Shown piece after piece: positions 1-11,200 of a stretch of 57,500 nt of DNA. A program made the translations under genes and the position numbers. Numbering within the stretch: position 1 is the first letter of the stretch; each line of letters begins with the position of its first letter. The stretch comes from Daphnia carinata. Its lineage: Eukaryota; Arthropoda; Branchiopoda; Diplostraca; Daphniidae. The stretch lies in the NCBI RefSeq assembly GCF_022539665.2, contig NC_081337.1, positions 460,239 to 517,738 on the forward strand, given 5' to 3'. The notes under the pieces are model-generated. The model did no database searches, was not told the DNA's origin, and saw only the letters and a list, made by a program, of their open reading frames with translations.

Positions 1-244
1 AAAAAGCCGATGGTGTTAACTCATAACTTAAATGGTTCACCAAACATTTATCTTTTATCCTATTTTAATTTAAATTGCAGGGGACCATTAAATATGTTAT
101 ATCTAATATAGTTCATTTAATAAAATACTACAACGGCTACACCAGAAATATTTATTAAATTTTTCTTACTTTTTAGTGCATAAATAACTTTTCCAGTTGC
201 ACTCATGTTGTACTTGCTCATACAACTATCAGCAACGAATAACA

Positions 245-325
245 ATCAAGTCTTACCATATCGGTAGCGCTCTAACCTGTGACACGGGTAGTCCTATGTT
301 CGATTCTCCGTGGTTACATTTCTTC
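245..325 (+). repeat. tRNA-like segment inside MULE inverted repeat
   Basis: The stretch has a D-arm-like 'ggtagcgctctaa', a short anticodon-arm-like hairpin, 'gttcgattc' matching an RNA polymerase III B box, and outer bases that can pair as an acceptor stem. It occurs inverted at about 2995-3065 and again in copy 2. The T-stem pairs poorly, so it is a tRNA-derived relic or internal promoter, not a functional tRNA. Confidence 0.45.
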
Positions 326-850
326 TGAGGTTTTTAATAACATTTGCGGTTAAGTTTACTATGAATAGTAGAAGAATGTTAATGAATCTTCGCCTGTATG
401 AAAGCTAGTTCCTCACCAGGAGCAAGAAGAACTGTTGAGATACAAGAGAATGGATGAGAGAGGAGATGGTAGATAACGGTAGATGGGCGAAAAATAAATT
501 ATTTGTAATTTAACATTTTAACAATTCCTCAACTTCTTTACCAAGAAGAGGATTCTACCACCGAAGTGGATGGCCGAGCATGACATAGCATTACTCATCA
601 AGTGACGTATGCCAAAGGATTAAGTTAATATTTATATTGACTTTGAAATAAAATTGATGAAGAAGATTTATGGGTGCTAAAGCCGAGGAAGTTGAAGATA
701 GTTGCCGGCGGCGAATAGAAAGAAGAGATTTGCATGACCAGGAGAAGAGCAGCCGACTATAGCGCTGTCTTCGAGAAGATAAAGGTATAGATACTATCTC
801 ATTTACAAATAGTTTGTTATGTAAAAATAATAAATTTTATATTGTAATAG

Positions 851-1777
851 GATATAATCCCCCTTCCTAGAGTCCAGCGGATCGTGACCGATTTCGAACG
901 TGCTATATTTACGGCTGTCCGCAGGCACTTTGTGGATTGCCAGCACTTTGGCTGCAATTTCCACTGGTGCCAAGCCGTTCTGAAAAAGGTCCGGGATCTT
1001 CACCTTTCCACCCTCTACAACAACAAGGGACCGAATCCAGTGCGAGACTTTGTGTTTCGCCTGCTATGCCTTGCATATCTTCCAGGTAAATAGCACACAA
1101 ATGTTATATTTAATTGTCATAAATAACATTTGTGAACTTTAATTTTTTGTAGCTGGTAAAATTCCTGGTGTGTTTGACGCGTTGAAGAGCTCAGCACCTA
1201 GCGAACTTTCAGCACTCATGGATTATATGGAGCGGAATTGGATTCGGGGCAAGTTCTGGACTCCTGAGAACTGGTCATGCTTCAACATCTTAACGCGTAC
1301 CAATAACGACTGCGAAGGAATGCACCACCAATGGAACAAGGTAATTTAAATTTGAACAATAATATGTAATGAATAATTAATAAAAAAAATGTTTGTAGTT
1401 GGCAGGCGGATCTAATTTAAAATTCTACAAGATGACAATGGTATTGCGGAAACTGGCCGAAGAAGTTTCCCTTACTAGCACGCTACTCTGCCATGACAAA
1501 ATAAGGGCTCACCGGAAGAAAGAGACCCAACTTAAGAATTCCGTACTGTTCCAGCTTTGGGCGCGCTATCAAAATAATGAGGTATGTTTTCTAAATTTAC
1601 AAGAAAAAAAAGTTTCCCTATAACTAATCATTGTTTTTGCAGCTATCTACAATGGATCTACTAGAAGAAATAGTTTTAGAGCTTAGATCATCTTTTCCCG
1701 CTATTGTTTCCTCACATGCCCTTAATGTTGCTATAAATAATATTAATGATGAACTAGATATGTCTATAATTGAATAA
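851..1777 (+). CDS. MULE-type transposase, C-terminal part (copy 1)
   Basis: This is the C-terminal half of a Mutator-like DDE transposase. Four exons join in frame: 851-1085, 1153-1340, 1399-1581 and 1643-1777, with GT/AG introns of 58-67 bp and a stop at 1775-1777. The first exon carries 'IVTDFERA', the usual context of the second catalytic Asp, followed by the 'CNFHWCQAV' C-x2-H motif typical of MULEs. The region 'WTPENWSCFNILTRTNNDCEG' fits the third catalytic position near the Glu. A polyadenylation signal AATAAA lies at 1840-1845. The N-terminal DNA-binding domain and the first catalytic Asp are not found upstream, so this copy is probably truncated and not autonomous, unless a diverged 5' exon was missed. 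Confidence 0.7.
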
Positions 1778-2970
1778 CATTTGTTTGTTTGTAACATGTA
1801 TTTTATTTGACGAATGTTTACAAATTAACATACTTTATAAATAAACTTACATAATCTCAATTGAGTTTTTTATTTTAATGTAATATGTAATGTAATACAT
1901 TATGCTTGAATTATTACAACAATACTTGTTGTGCAAGCGACGACTAATGTGCCGATTGATGGTTTTGGTTCGTGGCCACAATTCCCTAGAATATGATTGT
2001 TCTAAAAAAAATAAAATTGCAATAATTATACCAATGTACACCATATAACTATAAATGAATTTACCTTGCATGTTTAAATCCTTCCAACCATTTACCAAAC
2101 GAGTGATAAGAGAAAGCAAAACCTTTTAATTGTCCGGAAGAACGGTTTAAAAATTCGTTGATCAGAGCTCCCTATGAAAAAAGAAAAATAAAATTAATGA
2201 AAAAGGCAAAAAAAAGAACTTAAGAAATAAAAAAACGTTAAACCGGCCTGAGTAAACTGTATAGAAATTGCCAGGCAAAACCTACAAAGAAGAAAAAGAA
2301 GAAAAAAAAATTAGTAAAACATAAGCAAAGTTCAGTTGAAACACAATAAAAAAAAAAGAAAAAGCATTAAGTGACGTGAAGTATAGTTAGGTAGCATACC
2401 CATAATTTGCAGATATAATTAAATAACTATCGTAAATATTTTTAATCCTAGTCGGCCTACGTCCCGACTAAGATATCTATTTAACTGAAGGTCCACTGAC
2501 CTGGGTCAGACAATTGGTTTCACGACGACACTGTGAAACCAATCCCGATACCTGTGCCCATTGAGGTGACAAGTCTCAATGCCCTTATACTTAAATTAAC
2601 AATGCCAGCACTCGAACCGTTGCCTATCCGTTCCGAGCCTGATACAATGTGTCCGGGTACGGCCCAGCACTAGTGAAATATAAAATGTACTTACGGTTTG
2701 CGACTCCTTAGAAACAATCCGCAGCTGGGCAGGAACTGGGCAGGCCGCTGGACACGAACAACAGATGATTAGCACATTCACAGCACATTCACAGCACATT
2801 CGAAGCACCGTCGACAACCTACACCATGAAGATCTAAATACTGACTGGCTGAAATGCTGAAACCGCATGTGAAAATTTGGAAGTCAGAACTACCATTATT
2901 TGCCATTTCAGTAGTATTACCCTAAACACCAGTAATTGTTTTCTTCCCAAAAATTCTTTCATAGAATAAT
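1778..2970 (-). other. MULE interior, possible second convergent coding region (copy 1)
   Basis: This stretch lies between the transposase and the right inverted repeat. On the - strand a possible exon with good amino-acid composition ends at a splice donor near 2071 ('HSFGKWLEGFKHAR' then GT), and another open piece covers about 1930-2010. The arrangement would be convergent with the transposase, as mudrB is with mudrA in maize MuDR. I recognise no domain, and no start codon or complete gene model can be defended. An AT-rich, A-run-dominated segment fills 2170-2400. Confidence 0.3.
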
Positions 2971-3399
2971 TATTAAAAACCTCCAAAGACATGCAACCAC
3001 GGAGAATCGAACACAGGACTACCCGTGTCACAGCTTAGAGCGCTACCGATATGGTAAGACTTGCTTGTTAATCGTTGCTGATAGTTGTATGAGCAAGTAC
3101 AACATGAGTGCAACTGGAAAAATTATTTATTCGCTAAAAAGTAAGAAAAATTTAATAAATATTTCTGGTGTGGCCGTAGAAGTATTTTATTAAATGAACT
3201 ATATTAGATATACCATATTTAATGGACCCCTGCAATTTAAATTAAAATAGGATAAAAGATAAATGTATGGTGAACCATTTAATTAATGAGTTAACACCAT
3301 CGGCTTTTTACAAAGAGAAATGGATATAACCCGACGCTCTTACGCAATAAGTTGCCTACCGGATTGGAGGCATATCGTTCCTATTGGAACAAAATAAAA

Positions 3400-3625
3400 T
3401 AAATAGGACTATTTCTAAGGAGAAATAGGACTGATGGCAAGGAGAAATAGGACTGATGGCAAGGAGAAATAGGACTGCTGGCATGGAGAAATAGGACTGT
3501 CCTAAAAGTTTTAAAAAGTCAGTCCTATTTCTCCCAGTCCTATTTCTCCGGTAGAAATAGGACTGGAAATTTTCAGTCCTATTTCTCCAGTCCTATTTCG
3601 TTTCAGTCCTATTTCACCGGCTACC
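3400..3625. repeat. Array of alternating 'ggagaaataggactg' motifs (MULE end, copy 1)
   Basis: A 22-bp unit ending in 'gagaaataggactg' repeats in tandem, then the motif flips to 'cagtcctatttctcc', giving nested hairpins inside the terminal repeat. Copy 2 has one additional 22-bp unit. Arrays like this at MULE ends could be transposase-binding sites; that role is inferred. Confidence 0.8.
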
Positions 3626-3639
3626 ATATTGCTCCTTTG

Positions 3640-4640
3640 TTTGGTGTTCCCAAATCTTAAATAAGTATGAACAAAGAAAACATTAAGTTCTTTCAGCGAA
3701 CAAAGTGTTTAAGCCGTCAAAACAACTGATGGCAAATGAGTCTCAATATACAAAATCGGACCATGCTGTTTTGAATTGGTTTAATGCAATGCGCAATCCT
3801 ACTTCCAAATGCAAAATCCTCTGTCTTTCACGAGCTCACATCTAAGATCGGGAATCACACGAAGCTAAGGCTAGGAGGATTTTGATTTGAAAGCGTATGA
3901 CGGGTGATTCCGGAACTGGAAGCAGCGTTGCTCGATCGGGCCTAGTATTCGTCTTTTTGGAGAGGCTGGAGCATCACAGAACTGGGACCATCATTAAGGT
4001 TCTTTCCCGTCGATTTTCGTAGGCGTTTAGTGAAAAATTGGTCTGCTACAGAGCTTGCAATGTTTTTAACATAGACGAAACGGGTTTGTGCTATTGTGCT
4101 TTACCTACTCGTACGTACGTTAGCAATGAGAAAGGATGTCGAAAATCCTTTAGGGATAAAAAGGCTATGGGTGCAAAAGATGGACTTAAGCTTGTTTTTT
4201 GCGAAAAAGCTACAGGCTCTTCTAAAATAGGCCCTCTTTTGTTTCGAAGTTCCAAAAATCCTCACTGCTTTCGTGATCAATCGTCTCTAATCCATTACGT
4301 ATGGCAAAGAAAGGCCTGGGTCGATCGTGAACTATACAAGGGGTGGTGGAATAATGTATTTTGACCTACGTTCCGTACGCAAATTTACCAACGAACCAGT
4401 TTCTCTTTTAATGGACAGCTGCTCTGGACATGACGCAACGTGCCTTGGCCCAAATGGACAAGTCGAAATAGGTTTTTTCCCACCGAAATGCACCTCACTT
4501 TACTAACTACTTGACCAGGGTACAATTCCTGCGTTGAAGACCCTCAACAAAAAAGGAAATGTTGAAAAGATATATTGAGGCGTACGAAAAATTCGACGAG
4601 CTTCAAGAATTAGCAAAAAAAGGTAAACAGTAGATGAAGT
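3640..4640 (+). pseudogene. Tigger/pogo-type transposase remnant
   Basis: This is a decayed Tc1/mariner-superfamily (pogo/Tigger, DDE_1) transposase. The clearest block, 4038-4364, reads 'VFNIDETGLCY' (first catalytic Asp context) and continues through 'KATGSSKIGPLLFRSSKNP'. A separate frame at about 4375-4550 has 'LLMDSCSGH' (second Asp context), 'FFPPKCTSLY' and 'LLDQGTIPALK', the order seen in Tigger. A shorter upstream piece at about 3750-3840 resembles the Tc5-type helix-turn-helix domain. Frames shift and stop codons occur, and no terminal repeats were found, so it is dead. Confidence 0.75.
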
Positions 4641-4897
4641 AATTATATAAATAACAATAAGAAGCATACATAAATTAACTCAAGTAAGCAAATAATATAT
4701 ACAAAGCCTGAAATAATATACAAATAATAAAGATATATACATTTAGAATTATCTATATCTATAATCGTCGCCTCGATCGAAAAATCTATTGCCATGTTAG
4801 GCTGACATGGCAGTAAGATACGAAGTGGCTATTGCCATGTCAGGCCTATATTCGGGGACATGGTGGCTCCTCCCCCATTGGTTATTGCCCAATGACC
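4641..4897. other. Non-coding, repeats of 'attgccatgt'
   Basis: There is no gene. After about 4780 the decamer 'attgccatgt' recurs and leads into the left arm of the inverted-repeat element. Confidence 0.5.
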
Positions 4898-6025
4898 ATG
4901 GATGCTTCTACGTCAGGGGCGACATGGAAAATTCGCCCACCAAGGCTATTGCCATGTCTAATGAAATTGCATACCCCTGATGTCAAGGGTATCATATATA
5001 TATATGTATATTTTGAAATAATAATAAATGACACAATAACAATAACTTTTTGAAGAGGAACTCCATTTGCCAAAGACATCCTACACTGCATACAAAGTAT
5101 TGCGAAATAAAGATAATTTTTTCACATGGGTTATTGGAAGTGAGGCAGCTGCTAAAATTCTTCTTACTAAGAAGTTAGTGGAGGGACATGATATCAGCCC
5201 TATGCCTGAAATGGTTAGCAGCACAGTAACAGAAGAAGATTTAGCAGTGGAACTTCCAAAATTTCAGAAATTATTTACAGAGGAAGCCTGGATAGCCACA
5301 ATAAACTTGAGTTAGTCAGCAGTGAAACATGTGATATAGTATAACAAAGGTAATCTATAATATAATACTTCCTTACAGTTGATTTTAAGAAAAAACATTC
5401 GCGATACAAATGTGGTGACTGTAAAAAGATTAGTAATAAAACCACACCAAATGTGCTCTGTGACAGTTGCTTGAAGTGGTGTCACTGGGCTTGTGAGAAT
5501 ATTCAAAAACAATCTGATTTATCCAAGTATTTCAAATGTTCCACATGTCGTGCCTTGGTTACACTGTGACACTGTTTTGTAAATTTGCTATGTTTGATAT
5601 GTACAAATAAAATATAGTTATGACTCAATGTGTTAAGCATAAACATTTAACGTGCGACTAAAGCGTCTGCTATAGACACATCATAAACATCGTTGCGACT
5701 TCGTTAAAATCGGTGAAATTGTATTGCAGTTCCAATCTAGCTAATTTTTGTTTAGTATTTAGAACTCGGTAAACAATAAATTACATGCAACAAGTTAAGA
5801 GAAACTTTTGAAAAAACAAAAAGATATATCTACAGATCCACACAAAATTACCATTTAATTTTATACTCTTCAAGGAGAGTTATAGAATTGTATGACACTT
5901 GTTATTATTTCAATATATATATACATACCCTTGACATCAGGCGTATGTAATTTCATAAGACATGGCAATAGCCGTGGTAGGCGAATTTGCCTTGTCCTTA
6001 TATGGCAATAGGGTTGACCCGCTCC
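4898..6025. mobile_element. Inverted-repeat element enclosing a PHD-finger exon
   Basis: The left arm (about 4898-5040) and right arm (about 5885-6025) are reverse complements over roughly 125 bp, including 'ggctattgccatgtct' and 'tgatgtcaagggtat'. Between them is about 840 bp of unique DNA with coding potential on +. The outer ends are not sharp and no target duplication was found, so the superfamily is unknown. It could be a transposon that captured a host exon or one that naturally encodes this protein. Confidence 0.6.
5379..5569 (+). CDS. PHD-finger protein, last exon (partial)
   Basis: An exon following an acceptor ('ttccttacag', ending 5378) encodes about 62 residues and stops at 5567-5569. 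The order of metal ligands, 'KCGDC', 'VLCDSCLKWCHWAC', then 'KCSTC', is that of a C4HC3 PHD zinc finger, a fold that usually reads histone H3 tails. An AATAAA follows at 5606-5611. A further open stretch upstream (5043-5312, '...KTSYTAYKVLRNKDNFFTWVIG...') is probably part of the same gene, but the frames do not join without passing an in-frame stop near 5312. The whole lies inside an inverted-repeat element. Parent protein unknown. Confidence 0.6.
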
Positions 6026-6038
6026 GATTGACCATTTG

Positions 6039-6413
6039 GTTTTCATTGCCGATTCGATCATTTGAGAATGATTTGATCGGCGATCAAATTATTGGCGATC
6101 CGATCGTTTTTGGGAGAAATCTAGTAGTGGAATTTGCATTAAACTTGTCATCATTGCAAGTCAATGTCTTCACTTCAGACTTTTAGACGAAAAGGCGTCT
6201 GCTGCGAACGAAGGATAAACAGCTTCCTCCGCGAAAATTTATGTAAATTCTAAATTCTTACGTTTGGTGGCACTAAATTCAATCGCAAAATTTATTGTTG
6301 CCGATCAACGGGTTTTTTGATCGCCGATCAAACCAAGATCAACCTCAAAAGATTTGATCGGCGATCATTTTTTACCTTAATCGTGATCGATAATCGCGAT
6401 CGCGGCAAGACTG
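6039..6413. mobile_element. Degenerate hAT-family MITE-like fragment
   Basis: 'ttgatcggcgatcaa' and 'gatcgataatcgcgatcgcggcaagactg' resemble the subterminal and terminal sequence of the hAT family at 20340 and 27638. The right end at 6413 matches the terminal repeat, but the left end and a target duplication are not clear. Confidence 0.45.
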
Positions 6414-6783
6414 CTTTGAGGAGATGAATATTATTGGAAAGGTAATGCGTTAAATTAATTACGGCTATTAAACAAATCTAATTGTTTTTAAAATTAACGC
6501 GTTATTCGTAGAGATATGCGGTAATTTACGCTTACGAAGTTAACTATTGGTAAAATTATTCACGTTGGTGTTAACTACCGGTAAAACGTTATAAGAAACG
6601 CACACCTCGGCATCCAATGATCGAAGATCCAGCCCCCAACAAATCCATCGAGCTCATGAAGCAGACGACTAAAATTTCATCGTTGTGGCTGACAAATTCA
6701 GGCACGAGCAAAAGGGTAACGAGCTATTCGAGCATTTACCTCTTGCTTCTTTTCAAATTAACGATAGCACAAGTGTGGCCGAA
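6414..6783. other. Intergenic, upstream of Cfdp1
   Basis: AT-rich sequence with no recognisable gene. It should contain the promoter and 5' UTR of the + strand gene that starts at 6784. The in-frame open stretch from 6685 has no ATG before 6784. Confidence 0.4.
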
Positions 6784-7705
6784 ATGTTAAATGAAGAAAA
6801 CTATTCTTCTGATTCCAGTGACGAGGACTACATTCCAACTGGTGATTTTTTCGGAAATGACTCCTTGAAACTTCCAACCTAGCATGTCTGACCTGCTTAA
6901 TTTTATTTAGGTGCTGAAAGTGATGTTGAAGAATTAACAGATGAACCTGAACATAGTTCCAGCAGTGATGGTGATCAAGTTGTGGAACATGGATCTGTTT
7001 CGAAGAAACAAAAATTGTGTTCAAAAAAAAAAAATTAAAACGTAAATATTCCTTCTGTTAATACATCCAATGTGATATGACATTTTTCCTTTCAACTGTT
7101 AATTGATTTTCTAGCAAAGCAAGAAATTCTGCTGTGCAAGATAAAGAAGACAAAATAAAAACCATTTATGCTGCTGCAGATAACAAAGAAAGAGTGGATA
7201 GTCTTTGGGCTTCTTTTAAGGATGTGTCTGAATTAAAAAAGCAAAGGAAATAGTGACACCTTCTATTGCATCACCAGCAACCTCAAAATCTACGAATTTT
7301 GCTGGAGAAAAAATTGAGTATTAAATTTTTTATCATTACATCATAGAAATGTCAAGCTGTAACCAAAGCTAATCCTTGTTCTTATTCAATTGGTTATTTG
7401 ACTATTATTGTTCAATTCAGAATCTCAGATAAAAATCAGAAGATTGCATCCATAAGTTCACAGGAGATTAAAGGAAAAAGACCTGCTTTGAGAGCTGGTG
7501 GCCTTTCTAGCTTGACCAGTCAGTTATCTAACAAAAAATCTAAGCTGAGCACCTTGGAGAAATCTAAACTTGATTGGGACAAATTTAAGCATGATGAAGG
7601 AATAGCAGAAGATCTGAAATCTTAATCAAGGGAAAAAGGGGTTTCTGGAAAGGCAAGCTTTTCTGGAACGAGCTGACGTCAAACAGTTTGAAATTGAAAA
7701 ACTTA
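6784..7705 (+). CDS. Cfdp1: Craniofacial development protein 1 / BCNT homologue (frame-broken)
   Basis: BCNT/CFDP1 (yeast Swc5, Drosophila Yeti) is a chromatin protein of the SRCAP/SWR1 complex that exchanges H2A.Z. Exons 6784-6841, 6911-7041, 7115-7317 and 7421-7705 are bounded by plausible splice sites. The start at 6784 gives the acidic N-terminus ('SSDSSDEDYIPTG'). The C-terminal BCNT domain is clear: 'STLEKSKLDWDKFK' and, in another frame, 'FLERQAFLERADVKQFEIEK'. Frame is lost at an A12 run near 7023, at A6 near 7235 and at AAA near 7617, all homopolymers, so assembly error is as likely as pseudogene status. The domain stops abruptly after 'QFEIEK', short of the usual last few residues. 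Confidence 0.75.
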
Positions 7706-7946
7706 CGTGCTGGGCGAAAATCCAATTCGTAACAATCATTCTCTCGACCATATCTTACAGTTTCCCAGTGTTGGAAATACAATTCATTAACCAAACGGGC
7801 TTCATCGTTTTCACCAAGAGACTGTCCTTGATGTATATTTCTAATATGCTTCATTTGTTCCTCTTCCCTTCGTCTTTGTCGTGATGGAATTAGTAACATC
7901 CCCGTCCTGTTGTAAAGCATACTCAGTGACATGGCACCAACTGATT
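7706..7946 (-). CDS. Unidentified coding exon
   Basis: On - an open exon lies between an acceptor (TTGTAG, ending at 7947) and a strong donor GTAAGT at 7705-7700. It includes a Met-initiated stretch of about 75 residues with a basic segment ('SRQRRREEEQ') and 'NELYFQHWETVRYGREND'. I do not recognise the family. It abuts the point where homology of the opposite-strand Cfdp1 ends. No partner exons could be assigned on either side. Confidence 0.45.
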
Positions 7947-8238
7947 TCCTACAAGTCCATGAGATTCGTTATTTAAAGAAATAAACGCCAGTGGCTATTG
8001 AAACTGTATTTGCATCACGCTTACAAGGTAATTCGTTAGCTTCAAAGAAAGGTGATCACGTCCGTCTGTCTACGTGAAGCGGACATGTAAAGTTGGCACA
8101 TATTCAAACAGCTTTTAGAGGGGGTTTGGACTGCTGTAACGACAGGCACATGCACTTAACGATACAGATCTTTCAATGCACAAAAATCGACAACAGCTGG
8201 CTTCATAACAGGCAACTTAAATGGGCACCATAACCAAT
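7947..8238. other. Non-coding between unidentified exon and Usp24 stop
   Basis: No gene is seen. It probably holds the 3' UTR of Usp24 (transcribed leftward), although I saw no canonical AATAAA on - here. Confidence 0.4.
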
Positions 8239-11200
8239 TTAAGAGGGACCTAAGCTGAAACGACACTTCGACATCGAGGCTGATTCTAGGGTAGTGGACG
8301 TCTCATCATTCTCGGCAGACTGGGCTAATCCAAACTCGAGGTCAGTTTCTGTTTCCATGTCTGATGATTCGAACTCGGTCAATAGTGCTGTAGCTTCCTC
8401 CAGCGTAACCTAACAGAGATAAATCAATGTTCATATACTTCTGTGAACCAAGCCATTATTCAAAATAGCTTCTTACCTGAGCAGACGTTGTTCGCTGAAA
8501 TATTCGAGTGTTCGAGTTTTCATTGCTCAAGTCAGCGTGCGGTGACCAGTAGCTTTGTTCTATCTTCTGTTTCAGCCAGTTTACAGACCATTGCCACTTG
8601 CTTGGTGACTGTAACAAGTAGTCTTTCGCAATCTGGAGGCGGTTAGCAAGGCTGACTAAGAATTTCATAAGCTGGTAGGCACGCCTGCTGTCACTGCTTT
8701 GCTGTGATTGTATCAAGGCTAAAGAAAATAAAAAACCTTAAGCCACCTGCAGTCGGCGGTTACGGATACGCTAAATAGAATTGCTAATCTAATCTAACAA
8801 ACGAAAATTAAACACGGTGCATCAAGTTCAGTAAGAATAATAAAATGGAAGATTAAGAATTACGAAATTCTATAGACTATCAGTGCTCCGTATTACGTAA
8901 TGAAATTCTATAGAATAGACGTGTTTCGTATTATTTGTCTTCCACCAGCTGATATAGGCATTGGAAATATCTCGTTTTTCTGAACCCCTTATGATACTAC
9001 TTTACCTAGAACGCCTTCAACTGATTGGCCATCCTTGTCGGTAAAACCATCTATAACGCACTGAAGTCGATTAAACTGCTGGCCATCTTCCAAAACCTAA
9101 GACGTTATTCGAAAAACCGAAATTTGAATAAGCAAACAAAGTGACATATGTACAATTTGGTGAGCGATACAGTACCAGAATTTCTTGAAGTAGTTGTGTC
9201 AAATTTTTTAGTTCGCTTGCGGAAACAACCGCGCACTGGTGCTATATAAAAGTAGACCAAATTGTAATAAGGTTTTGCTGAAATTTCACAACAAGTTAGA
9301 AAACCAACCAGAGTTTCACGAAGAAGAGCACGTGAAAAATCCAATTTGCCCGGGCGGCATACAGCAACATTCGGATTACTGCTGACGTACAACTGATGTT
9401 ATTCAAATGGCAGCACGCTACGACTAATTCCTAAAAGAGAATATAGCAGTGTCGAATACGTGAAGTAATGCCATTGATTGAATGGAAAATACTTGGAGGT
9501 AAAAAACTGAGTTTTGTCCATATAGAGCTGCTGTCACATCAGAGGGTGCAGCAAACTTTCCGCTATTGTCAGCTTCGTGAACTACGGCGTCTTCGTCTTG
9601 CAAATCACACTGAAGGATCATCGTCGCCAATGTCGTGTGAAGATCATGGAAATCCTTGGCTTGTGTTTGGCTCCATCTTCTTTGCAATGTAGAGGTTGGT
9701 GAAGGAGCTGGCAAAGGAATTGCAAGACCTTTTTGACTCATAGTTGTTGGCTTAGAATGGTTTTCTCGCGGAGAACATGAAGGCGATGGCGGACTTTGTC
9801 CAACCCTGTCGGCTCCCAAAAGGAACACCAGAAGCTTACGGAATGCACCAAGTTGAAATAAATGTTGACATTGTTTAACTCCCTAAAACAAGAATGGTCA
9901 ATACTTTATAAAAAAATTATAGTGATAATAAAAATAATATAAAACAAAAACAAACAAAAAGAAAATAAATTAATTAATAAACATGTGCATTAGGTACCAT
10001 ATTCGCATAGGATGAAAGAAGGTAAAAAAATTGAGGGCACGTTTTGCAATTGTCTGGAACATCTTTGTCTAGCATCGACAGCAGGGATTCAACCAGCTTA
10101 ATTAAACACAGCTCAGTCTGGAACAATACAGACACGTGTTTTAGTCACATTGAAAAAGGATCGCAGCCAGCGCAGCTGAATTTGTAAGAATTGTTGCTCT
10201 GCTCCTTCTATGATTTAATACCGTTTGACCTCCATGGTTAAAGAAACTCGATAAAGAGTTTTCCAATATCCTCGAAAATTGATGACGTACACTGCGCGAT
10301 GGACATTCCAATAGGAAGGATTTGATATGCTTGGTGCCCTCTTCCCCTGACCAAAAATCAACGATCCAGAGAGAACACTCCTTAAATTCGGATGTGTAAT
10401 TGTTGATAAGATCCACCCAAGAAGAAAGCCGACTGGATTCTTTTGCACGTATTCGTAAATAGGTGTGACAAAGGAAGTGAACCGCAAGATTCACTGATGG
10501 TATTGCGCACGTGCCGGTTGTCACGTCCTTAGATGCATTAGCCTATTTAAGAAGAGTAGATTAAAAACACTGTTTTGGAACATCGAAAATAATGAACTAT
10601 TTCAATTGTTCCTACTTGACACAGTTCGAAGATGAATTCATAATAGTCCGGGCAGTACACGTCTCGGGATTTGAGGAAACGAAGATTTTCTTCTCTGACA
10701 GCTTGCTGTACGCGAGCAGGCATTTTGCCTCCAAAAACACCTTGCCTTTCTCCATGGTTGAGCAATTCTGACAACTGACTCAGGCTGTCACGTTGCGGAA
10801 AACATCCAATCTGAAGAACCAAAAATGTTATGATGTTCGTCTACTCTATGCTTGCGCAGAAATAGTAATTACCGAAGCTGATGAAAGTTTATTGGGTGTG
10901 GTCGATAGTGATCCAACAGCACGGAAGGATCGGCTTCTAGTCACAATACTGGAATTTGTAACTGAGTTGATAGTTCCCTTACGTGGAGTTCGCGGTGTTT
11001 TTGTGGGATCTTCCACTCTGTCATAGAAGAGAATGTAGCCGTTCCAGTACCGCTGTCGTGTTTCTGGAAAACCATTCGCTGAACGACAAAACAAAATACA
11101 GATAATTATAGAAAACAAACACACACACACACACACAAAAATTTAGAAAAACAAAAGAGACATGAAACAAAGTTAGGCAATAAAGGTGACGGAGCTAAAT

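Larger units (their letters stand above)
1..3625. mobile_element. MULE-like DNA transposon, copy 1 (left end outside window)
   Basis: This is a Mutator-like element, near-identical to 53230-56876 (positions differ by 53229). Its left inverted repeat is cut by the window start and continues to about 340. The right inverted repeat runs from about 2970 to 3625 and is the reverse complement of the left. Each repeat contains the segment next to 'aaaaagccgatggtg', a tRNA-like stretch, and (right side visible) an array of 'ggagaaataggactg' in both orientations. The + strand carries spliced transposase exons of MULE type. I saw only about four single-base differences from copy 2, plus one fewer 22-bp array unit, so the two copies are recently related. 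The boundary is taken as the shared 'atttcaccggctacc' end, because the two copies diverge immediately after it. Confidence 0.85.

Noticed and set aside
803-1100. Two - strand ORFs opposite the first MULE exon
   Set aside because: They are the complement of the conserved transposase exon, which has the recognisable motifs on +.
3400-3625. Regularly spaced short repeats resembling a CRISPR array
   Set aside because: The units are near-contiguous 22-bp tandem copies that invert midway, have no unique spacers and belong to a eukaryotic transposon end.
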